Of a stretch of 64,000 bases of DNA, positions 1-8,634 are shown piece by piece. A program made the translations under genes and the position numbers. Source of the DNA: Seminavis robusta (taxonomy: Eukaryota > Bacillariophyta > Bacillariophyceae > Naviculales > Naviculaceae); contig CAICTM010000259.1 of the NCBI GenBank assembly GCA_903772945.1, positions 19,518-83,517 on the forward strand. The letters are read 5' to 3'. The notes beneath the pieces are model-generated. The model was not told the origin of the DNA and did no database searches. It worked only from the letters and a program-made list of their open reading frames with translations. Position 1 is the stretch's first letter. The number at the start of each line of letters is the position of its first letter.

Positions 1-2151
1 TTTTTGGAGGTGGTGAGGGAAATGCAGGGGAAAACTCTGGATCATTGGTTTGATCCGTCAAAGGAAGCAGCTTATTAGGCGTCCCTGCCTTGTCATTCTT
101 CTTTGCTCGGCGCTTGGACATGGTGAGCGTGTAACAACAAATGTGAATACATGCATCTTCCTCAGTTCCTCAGTTCTTGTCAGCCCTTCACTTGAAAGCG
201 GCGGCAACAGATCCGATGATGCCCGGCGGAAACTCCACATAAAACATCAAAAATAGAGTTCATGCCAGAAGATGGCGCCATGGCCGAAACTCAACCACAC
301 TCCTCACTCACTCCGGAATCCACATCCTAACAACTAAGTCGCAAACAAGTAGCGGCAGTGCCAAATGAAGATCATCTTGTCTATAGCGAAAGGATGGGTT
401 ACTATGCTAAGATTCGTTGAATGAGGGTGGAAATAAGATAGATGATCAATTGTCAAAACTCATTATCCTGCACCTTAATGAGCGAATTTGCGGGAAAAGA
501 CCCTTCCAATGTGGTGTAGCGACGGCCAGACCTTAAAATAAGCCTGAACGGATGTGCCTAGCAGGAAAAACAATTAAAGGGGTTGAGGGCTCTGGCAGCA
601 AGACTGCCAAGGTTTGTATAGTAAAGGTTCGAATTGGACTCGAATCTTTCTCTTTTATCGCAATCCTTGAATGCAGGATCTCTGTTCACTCTGAAGCTTT
701 TTTAATATCGCATTCCTTGAATGCAGGATCTTTGAAGCTTTTAATTCGTACGGTGCGGTGCGCTGTGGTGCGGTGCGCAGGTACAAAAATCGTCAACGAA
801 AATTCTCTGCAAAATACTAAATGAATGTCCACTGATATTTCTGAAGTAATACTAAAAGTGTTCAGGGGAAGGGTTCAGGAGAAGTGTTCGGGAGCAGTGT
901 TTGAGAGAAGTGAAACCAAATTTGCAGAGGAATGCAATTCTCAGCTTGCCTATTGATTCGCACGGTGCGGTCTTCGCTCCCGTTGGAACAGTGGGTTGTT
1001 GTAGATTGTAGATGTGTGTGTGCTTGTCGGTTGGTCATCCGCCGACACAGTATAGTTGCCAATGGCTGGAGCTTCCTTGCTCGTCTCCTTGCGATTCATT
1101 TGCATGTACCGGTATTGCGGCACTCAGTCGACTGGAAGCACAAAAACCTTACGAAGCCCTGGTTGCTTGTGATGGGCCCGACGCGTACAAGCTGTTTGCA
1201 CGGATCACTGAACTCAACCATTTTCCCGGGGGGGGGGGCAACACAGGATGTTGAGCTTCCCACCACAACTGTCTTGACGGAAACGCCTCATCTAAGGGAC
1301 ATCCTGTCGACTCACGTTTTGGCTCCTCGCGTACCGGAGATACTAGGAATAAGCAAGCCACCGCTCGTATTAGATACGTCTCTGGCTCCAAGCCACATCA
1401 TGGTCTTACGGGCCAAGTCGAGCTTATCAAGGCGGAATCTTGGGATGGTTTACAGAGGGGACTTCGCCTACATTCCTGATACAGGTCCATTCGTCCATTC
1501 AATCTTGCCTTCAATGCGACCTCGAATCGGTCTGCCTTTGCTTACCCGCGCTATTACCGTAACAAGAGGTTGAAGTTGGCCCCGGCTGGTTCCTGTGGCG
1601 ACGACTCCACTCGGAAGAGTGGCAGGCATCTCGCAATGATCTCGTTGTCGTCAAAACATATGCGACGTCAAGACACTCGAACGTGTTTGCAGCATTGGAT
1701 TTCAGATGGCGACGATTCTGTGTCCACAGCATTGCTGTCGCCCGTCTTGGGTCCGACGAGTGAGCGCAACACATCTCGATTGTCAGACCCCATGCATTCG
1801 TTGGACAAAGAGCGTTACGTAATATGCCTACCGTATTCTGTTTTTGCTGGATTTGTCGTTTTGACGGTTGACACTGGCGCCTCCGATCCTTCCTTCCAAG
1901 ACACAGCAAGCCTTCTTTGGGGATCCCCCGTCGGCTTCAGATTGGCTACTGTTGGTTGAAACACTTTTCGGATGATCACGTACCTTGGGACCAAAACGGC
2001 CCGAAATCAGAAATTTAAGAATCCAATTTTAAAAATTGATCAATTCCAAAACTAAATATAAAATCAAAACCGAAATATAAAACCGAAACCGAAATATAAA
2101 ACCGAAACCGAAATACAAAACCGAAACCAAATTACTAAGGTAAATAGACTC
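1..2151. other. Gene-poor stretch with unassigned open frames
   Basis: I recognise no gene here. Two adjoining plus-strand open frames (932-1573 and 1570-1959) overlap by four bases in different frames. They show no family motif that I know, and the first begins at a plausible ATG. Their composition could fit an old, frameshifted mobile-element gene, but nothing proves it. Around 640-745 a short segment containing CCTTGAATGCAGGATCT occurs twice. Around 857-912 there is an imperfect GTGTTCAGGAGAA-like tandem repeat. From 2066 to 2128 a roughly 19-bp unit built on ACCGAAACCGAAATATAAA repeats about three times. Confidence 0.4.
2066..2128. repeat. 19-bp A-rich tandem repeat
   Basis: About three copies of a unit close to AAAACCGAAACCGAAATAT. 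A similar but diverged A-rich piece lies at 2820-2852, on the far side of the inverted-repeat element at 2155-2801. The element may therefore have inserted into an already repetitive tract. Confidence 0.7.
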
Positions 2152-2154
2152 TAA

Positions 2155-2801
2155 GGGCATTCTCTAGTAGATTTGTTCGTCCTAAAACTCGTTCTAAGTT
2201 TATTTTAGAACGAAATTTTAGGACAAAAGCAATCTTTAACTCGAAATCGTCCTAAAATTCGTTCTATTTTTAGGACGAATTTCTAAAACGAATAATTTTT
2301 TCGTCGTATTCCAATGAAATAGGACGAAATATTTCCACTCGTCGTAACACTCGTCCTAATATTTTCGTTAAGTCTTTGGGTCTTCTGTCTGTGATGACAT
2401 CATCTCAAGACTGAGTTAACAAGACTGAGTCTCAATGCACAACTCACTCCTCGCTCCGCTTCGGGTACCGGTATGCCTGCTAGATAACTATCTACTAGCT
2501 AGCTAGCTAGCAAGTAGCCACACCATGGACCACGGAGGTGCTTTGTGGGAAGCCTCTAGCCACACTATCAGGACCACTTTAATAGGCTGATAGAGGAGAG
2601 GTGCTTACAGGACGAGTTTTAAGACCAGTGTTTTAGAGAATGAACTTGTCCTTGTCCTAAAACTCGTCCTACCTAAGTCTGGTTTTAGAACGAGTTTTTT
2701 AGAAATTGCCAATTCGTCCTAAAAATTCGTCCTAAGAGCACTGAATTTCTCGTCCTAAACTTAGGACGAGAAAATAGGACGAGAATGTGTAGAGAATGCC
2801 C
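2155..2801. mobile_element. MITE-like element, possibly PIF/Harbinger type
   Basis: A non-coding element of 647 bp bounded by a perfect 12-bp terminal inverted repeat, GGGCATTCTCTA at the left and its complement at the right. It is flanked by the direct repeat TAA (2152-2154 and 2802-2804). A 3-bp TWA target duplication with G-rich termini is the usual mark of PIF/Harbinger elements and their MITEs. The interior is full of TCGTCCTAAAA-type words and their complements, so a transcript would fold extensively. No transposase frame is present, so it would depend on an element elsewhere. The superfamily is inferred from the target duplication alone. Confidence 0.75.
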
Positions 2802-2958
2802 TAACTACCTGGTAGTAAAATCAAGCCGAAACCTAAATATCAAATTGAAACCAGTAGTGTGAGTGACTCAGTCAGCACCACACAACTGCGTGAGTTTTCT
2901 GAGCGGTCTTCTGTTCCCTGTCCTCTGTCGAGTCAACTGCGTGGGTCAAATGTCGCTT

Positions 2959-5079
2959 TTATTGTCCATTATTTGTCATTTGCTTGTACGCTGCTGCCAT
3001 ACTGGCATAAGTTGCGGCAGTGTTGCCTGCCGCCGGCTGAACGTTTGCGTTGCCCTCCTCCTGCATCACATTGTCACTGCTGACAGCAACTGCTGCTGCT
3101 GTTGGTTGAGTAGTAGTTTGTTCTTGCCCAACAAGGTTATTGTTGTTATTGTTGTTGACTCGAAACTCTGGTTCAGGCAATCCTCGAATGCCAAATGGCA
3201 TTTTGACGCGAAAGAGTCCTCCTCCATCGGGTTTTCGCGTGGTAATGAACAGTTCATCGAGATTGGGTCCTCCAAACGTACACGAAGTCGGTGATGATAC
3301 CGGCAAATGAACGACAAAATCCATGTGCCCCGTGTCGGGATTGACCCTTACCACCCGATGCGCTCCACTCAATGCCATCCAAATACACCCGTCGGCATCG
3401 ACTTGCGCTCCATCGGGACCACCGGGCCACTCACTGGGCATGGTCCAAATTTCTCGTCGATTCGTCAATACGGGATAATCAAACGCGTATACTTTGCGGG
3501 TGGGAGTATCACAAAAGAATATCGTGTCGCCACTAGCGGGGAAGCAAATGCAGTTGGAAACGCGATACTTGTAGTCGAGCAACGATTCCAATTGTAGATT
3601 GGCATCGAGTCGATAAAGTCCGCAGTTGTTTTCTCCCGCCGAGGATCCTTCCCGATGATAATTGTTGTACATGCCAAATACCATTCGTTGTTGTCGATCG
3701 ACCCGTCCATCGTTGGGGCGGGTGGCTTGATCTTGTTCGGGTCGTTCACAGAGGAAATTGGTTGCAGTGCACGACGACGAGGAGGCAAAATCTCCACTGT
3801 CGGCTTTCATGGTCATTTTCATAAAGGCGGATTCGCCGGCAAGCAGCACCGCATGGGGCTCCCCTTCGAGCAATGCCGTACATCCCAGTGTCGTTCCAAT
3901 CAGTCGTCGATAAGGAGGTTCATTACGATTGTGCTGATTGTTGTCGCCGTGATACTTCCAAGTCCACAGTTCTCCTTCGGGTGCTGAGATCCAGTAGAGT
4001 GCTTGATCCCGCACGGACCAAACGGGGGATTCTCCCAGGACATTGGCACAGGGCACCACTTCGGTGGCGGTCAATTCAACGGGAGGTGGTGCATACGCAC
4101 TACTAGTAGCACTAGCAGCCCTTATTCCTCCATCGACAATCCGCGTAAAAGAATCGGCCGTCAGAGACGCTCCTCCTACGAGGGCTCCATCGACATCGGG
4201 TTGTGCCATGAGGGCATCAATATTGTCAGGCGTGACACTTCCACCGTATTGAATGCGGACACCTTGTGCTACATGCGAGCCATAAAGTGCCGTCAATGTG
4301 GCTCTCACGGCCTCGTGTGCCGCTTGAGCTTGACTGGGAGTGGCAGTTTTTCCCGTTCCAATGGCCCAAACGGGTTCGTACGCCACCACAATGCGTTCCA
4401 GGACGTCTTGACTTGACACTCCCACGAGTGCCTTTTTGAGCTGGACATCGACCACGGACGCCAGCAGATTGGTTTCATACTCTTGCAGTGTTTCTCCGAC
4501 ACAGAGAATGACTTGCAGGCCTCGTTGTGCCAAACACAATTGGAGTTTGTTATTGACCGCCGTGTCGGATTCTCCAAACAGCGTGCGTCGTTCGGAATGT
4601 CCCAACATGACATATGTGACACCCATGGATTGAATCATGGAGGGTGCCACTTCTCCGGTAAATGCTCCCTGTTCGTGAGTCCCAATCGTCTGACAGCCCA
4701 CTTGAATGCCCGTGCCTTGCAATTCTTGCACGGCAACACCCAAGAATGGAAATGGAGGAAAGACCACCACTTCCGTGGCACTACTGGCATCTCGATGATT
4801 TTCAAAGTTGGCCTTGAGCAGACGTAGCAGAGTGGTAGCTTCCGTGAGCGTGGCTGGATTCAGCTTCCAATTCCCAGCCACGATGGAACGGCGTGGTTGT
4901 ACTGGTGGGGCATTGCTCTGGTGGTCATCAGGAGAAAAGAAAAGAGCAGTCCTGCTCTTGCTGATGAGTGGACTGACACTGACTGTCCTTGTCCTGTGGA
5001 GCGAGAAGGAGTCCACAGTGTGAAAACTCAAACTCAAGCTGAAGCTGGTCAGTGCCAAAAAGAGGGAGAAAAGAGTCAT
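2959..5079 (-). CDS. Triosephosphate isomerase fused to SMP-30/gluconolactonase-like domain
   Basis: Single-exon 706-residue protein. Residues 1-25 are a hydrophobic leader followed by a Ser/Arg-rich stretch, as in diatom plastid bipartite targeting; the putative cleavage region reads VDSFSLH. Residues about 63-318 are a complete triosephosphate isomerase: GNWKLN with Lys72, LGHSERR with His161, AYEPVWAIGTG with Glu235, and the phosphate-binding YGGSV and ALVGGASL. It would interconvert glyceraldehyde-3-phosphate and dihydroxyacetone phosphate. Residues about 343-640 are an SMP-30/gluconolaconase/LRE-type propeller: GESPVW (Glu350), RPNDGR (Asn456), a conserved Asn near 509 and GGPDG (Asp556), the usual metal-binding set, suggesting lactonase or phosphatase-like hydrolysis of a sugar substrate. 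The last 65 residues are low-complexity Asn/Ala/Gln. The known diatom isomerase fusion is to GAPDH; this partner is different. Plastid location is inferred. Confidence 0.9.
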   Translation of the reverse strand: MTLFSLFLALTSFSLSLSFHTVDSFSLHRTRTVSVSPLISKSRTALFFSPDDHQSNAPPVQPRRSIVAGNWKLNPATLTEATTLLRLLKANFENHRDASSATEVVVFPPFPFLGVAVQELQGTGIQVGCQTIGTHEQGAFTGEVAPSMIQSMGVTYVMLGHSERRTLFGESDTAVNNKLQLCLAQRGLQVILCVGETLQEYETNLLASVVDVQLKKALVGVSSQDVLERIVVAYEPVWAIGTGKTATPSQAQAAHEAVRATLTALYGSHVAQGVRIQYGGSVTPDNIDALMAQPDVDGALVGGASLTADSFTRIVDGGIRAASATSSAYAPPPVELTATEVVPCANVLGESPVWSVRDQALYWISAPEGELWTWKYHGDNNQHNRNEPPYRRLIGTTLGCTALLEGEPHAVLLAGESAFMKMTMKADSGDFASSSSCTATNFLCERPEQDQATRPNDGRVDRQQRMVFGMYNNYHREGSSAGENNCGLYRLDANLQLESLLDYKYRVSNCICFPASGDTIFFCDTPTRKVYAFDYPVLTNRREIWTMPSEWPGGPDGAQVDADGCIWMALSGAHRVVRVNPDTGHMDFVVHLPVSSPTSCTFGGPNLDELFITTRKPDGGGLFRVKMPFGIRGLPEPEFRVNNNNNNNLVGQEQTTTQPTAAAVAVSSDNVMQEEGNANVQPAAGNTAATYASMAAAYKQMTNNGQ

Positions 5080-6337
5080 GGTAGCAAGGATGCAGCTTTC
5101 CTGATCTAGCTATGATAGCTATGAATATGTAGCTGAGAGATCTTCTAGAGATAACCAAAAGGCGTCACACCCTGTCAGGAGGCAAGTGTGGCCGGTGAGC
5201 AGACTTGACTGTGGGAAACACGCGGGCCTTGGCTCGTTGGTCGTCCTCAAGCACTTTTTATCGGAATCCGTTTTAATTAAAATAGACGCTCAATTTTTTT
5301 AGGGATCAATGAAGACCAAACATATAATGAGCCTACTAGTAGCTAGCTAGCTACCTTCTAAAGATGGATAGTGCCAATGGATTCATTCGTTGCCATTCAA
5401 GCTGATGCCAATGGCTTGTCCCTCTCCAAAGATGTGGATCCAGGTCCAGTTTGATGGCTCATTCGTTCATTCTTTCTCGACATTGGCATCACTGACGTAC
5501 GCCATGTTGTCAGAGCAAATGTGCGATAGTCAGGGAAGAATAAAACAGGACTAACCCTTCGTGACCCAACTTTCGCAGATGGCCGCCCGGCTTGATCTTG
5601 TGCCGTGGTTGTTGTTGTGGTTGCATTGATGCCATTTCCAGTTCGCCTTTTTCATCTCTCTCTCCATTATTGTTATTGCGGCCTTTTGGAGACCAAAGAA
5701 GAAGGTGTGGCAAAATAAAATAAAATCACCAACGGACGCTCATCCATCCAGTATTATAGAGACACAGAGGTAAGCGTGTGGTCTGTCTGATGTTGACGGT
5801 CTTGAACTGTGGTGAAGTCCATGAATGATCTGACAGACAGAGAGAGAGAAGGTGAGATGAGAGAGAAGAATGGTTGGTCCCCGTAGGATCCTACAGGATT
5901 TACCTACTGCAATTTGCGTCGAAACCAGTGACTCGACCAAACTCACGCAAATCACCGCATAAAAAGAGCCTTCCACTCTTCTCTCTCATTCCCATGGTCT
6001 CACTCATCACTCTCTCACTCCACTGACGTCGTGTCGGCGCTCATCTCATGCCAGAAAGCCGTCGTCGTCGCCATTGTTATCTGTTCCAACAAACTCATGA
6101 CTCGCTTTTCCTTTACTCACGTTTCTCCAGAAAGTTCTTGATCTCCGGGAACCATTCAGGACGGGACTACTTCATCCGCCACTCTTGAAACAAGCGAGGA
6201 ACCACGCCGAGGAAACATTGCGAGAGGTTGAACTTTCTGCCTTACGCTTACTTGTGTGCATCGATCGTTGTCACCACCATAACCAATCCATACGGTAGTC
6301 AGTCAGTGCAGTGCAGTCACCAGCCATTCAATTCACA
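5080..6337. promoter_or_regulatory. Divergent intergenic region between the isomerase fusion and the coiled-coil gene
   Basis: Both flanking genes point away from this 1.26-kb stretch, so it must hold both promoters and 5' leaders. I see no TATA box or recognisable operator. It contains a CTAGCTAGCTAG run near 5339, short GA-rich runs near 5830-5870 and a TC-rich tract (about 5975-6020). No open frame in it resembles a protein. Confidence 0.5.
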
Positions 6338-8297
6338 ATGGGAGGCTCTAATTTCCGTCGTCGCGAGAAGAAATTCTCCAAAAAGATGCAACGCACTTTG
6401 GATCCGGCCATGTTGCTTTCAAGAGGTCTATCGGCGCGATTTGTCGGTGCCAATGTCATGCAATCCATTACCACGCTCACCAAGGACGAGATTGAAAAGG
6501 ATCTACGACATATGAACGCCTACTATCAAGCCAATGTCGCCTATGCACAGCAACATTACATTTACATGAACCGAGAAGAATTGGGAGCCACGGGACAGTT
6601 ACCTGGTGGCGGCACCGCCAACAGTAACAACAACAACAACAACAACATGGCACCCTTGACCAATAACATGACGGCCAATATTGCCGTACCACCCATTGCC
6701 ATGCCCGTACGAATCGATCCGGAAGAAGAAAAACGATTGCAAAACTTGCGCAAGAAAATTGCACTTTGCGAAACCCAACGGGAATTCCTCGAAAGTCAAT
6801 ACGTTAGTTTGCGCGCGCATTATGTTGCCACCACCAAGGAACTCAAGGCGGCGTCCAAGAATTGCGAAGGTTTGGTCGCGTTCCTGCAGACGGTCACCAA
6901 ACGTCGGGGGCGAGTGCTGGCATTGCAGCGTGCCAAATTGCAGATTGCCAGGGATGTCTTGGCATGCCTCCAAACGCGACTGGCCGTCTTGGAAGTGGCG
7001 CAAGCGGCCAATGGTGGTGCGGATGCTGCTGCTACGGCTGCGGCTGTTACAAGCAATAACAACAGTGACAACCACAGCAAAACGGAGGGTACAGACACCA
7101 CGACGGCAACCAAAATGGAGATTGACAGTCCAGCGACGACAAAAGAAGACAAGACCAAAAACAACGGGACAACGGCAACCGCCACATCCGGCGGAGAGGA
7201 TGACATTGTGGAAGTTTGGAATCAAGTCGAAGAAATGCTCAAGGAAGCCGAGTTGTCCTGTCGCAGGATTCCATCCACACTCACAATCAATGAGAAAAAG
7301 GCCAAAAAGAAGGCCAAGAAGAATGCGCCACCGGCCGAAGGGGAAGACGAAGCTATCATGGGGGTGATTCCTTGGGAGGGCATTAAAATGCCCAACACCC
7401 CCGAAGGAGTCCCACTGTTTCTCTCGCAACTCTCCATCGTCCCCGAGAAGGGAGCTGGGTACAGTAAGAATGCCTTGCTTGTGTATTGGTTGTGTGGATT
7501 TTTATTTTTGGCTTTGCGTTGATGCTCACTTGCAGGTACCTTTTGCTCCGTCTTCTCGCTCGATCCTTTGCTACACTACTATACAACACGTCTAACTAGG
7601 CACCAATGGCGCCTTTGGCAGCAACAAGGCCAGCATGGCCTGGATGGAATCGAGTCTGCCCAAGACATACAATGGCAAGAAGGAACGACACAAGGTAGCA
7701 CTGTTGCGGGACGAAGTAGCTTTGTTGGAAGAAGAACTGTCCAACGAACGAGCTGCCAACAAGGATATTCAAGTCAAGATAATCGATCGTCGCAAACGAA
7801 GTGATGAACTGGTGGCCATGATGACATTGCTGCGCAGCGAAACCGAGGCCATCTTGCAACGGAATAACATTCTGTTGGATTCTCCACAAGCCAAGCAAGC
7901 GGCTCGTGAGTTGCACGAGGTGTTGATGAAGGCACGAGAGGAAGCCGCCAAGGCGGCCGAGGCTGCCAATGCCGCTAACGGCGAAGCTGGTGGTGCCGCC
8001 GCCGACGACGGCAAGAACACTGGTAGTCGCAACCATACAAACAGCAACAAGCCATCCCCCGAAGGGAAGGAAAAGTCTCGAAGTAGTGCTCGGCACAGCA
8101 GCAGCATCAAAAACGGCGACGACGACGGTGGTGGGAGTGTGGGTGATGACGAAGGCGATGGCGGCGACGACTTTGAGGAAGAAGGCGAGGTCAAGGGCTC
8201 TGGTGGAAATTGGGGCGGAAACAAACGCGACTTGGACGAGGGCACGGGTGATGAGTCCTCGCCAAGTAGTACGAGTCGAAAGCGTCGCAAGGTGTGA
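6338..8297 (+). CDS. Two-exon nuclear coiled-coil protein of unknown function
   Basis: Exons 6338-7463 and 7600-8297 give about 607 residues. The intron is 136 bp, donor GTAAGA and acceptor CTAACTAG, and joins a Tyr-Ser codon pair without changing frame. The start is the ATG in TCACAATGGGA; an upstream GTG in frame is ignored. The N-terminus is basic (FRRREKKFSKK). Two heptad-rich coiled-coil stretches lie at about 126-228 and 405-500. Between them sit Thr/Asn-rich linkers and a lysine cluster (KKAKKKAKK). The C-terminus is acidic and ends in SRKRRKV, a good nuclear localisation signal. I do not recognise the family; a scaffold or chromatin/transcription role is only suggested by the layout. 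An AATAAA at 8609 could serve as its polyadenylation signal. Confidence 0.8.
7464..7599 (+). other. Spliceosomal intron
   Basis: A 136-bp GT-AG intron. The donor reads A|GTAAGA and the acceptor CTAACTAG|GC, with a branch-point-like CTAAC just upstream of the acceptor. Reading through it hits a stop at 7520; removing it restores one continuous frame. Confidence 0.85.
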
Positions 8298-8634
8298 GCT
8301 ACCGCACATGCAGTGAGCCTTGCTTGGTTAAGTTTGCTGCATCTTGGATGATCGTTACCAGTAGTATCAATAATAGACAGTTGCGTTTTGAAAGCATTTT
8401 GTTTGTTTCGTGTACGAGTAGATTGAGTGTAGCAGTCTTTTTTAAAGTTGCTGTGTTGCCAGCTGCCAAATGGGTGGATTGTCGCAGGGATCATGGGGGT
8501 CCAGAGTTCGCATGGGCCTTGCATGATATTTGGAAGGTTCTGTCCGTTTCTCAGCACACAAAACTTTGAGCTGATCTTGGCTTAGCTGTGTAATGCTTCT
8601 CAACGACGAATAAAAGAAGAAATAGAAATTTTAA
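8298..8634. other. Convergent 3' intergenic region
   Basis: This 337-bp gap lies between two genes that converge on it. It holds both 3' ends and no gene. The AATAAA at 8609-8614 on the plus strand is the only obvious processing signal. Confidence 0.5.

Noticed and set aside
600-660. tRNA gene suggested by a GGTTCGAAT word
   Set aside because: No matching anticodon arm or acceptor stem can be formed around it.
932-1959. Protein-coding gene across the two overlapping frames
   Set aside because: No family motif and no splice sites joining the frames convincingly; reported only as an unassigned stretch.
7635-8297. Separate 220-residue gene starting at the ATG at 7635
   Set aside because: A consensus GT-AG intron at 7464-7599 joins it in frame with the upstream exon, so it is the second exon of one gene.
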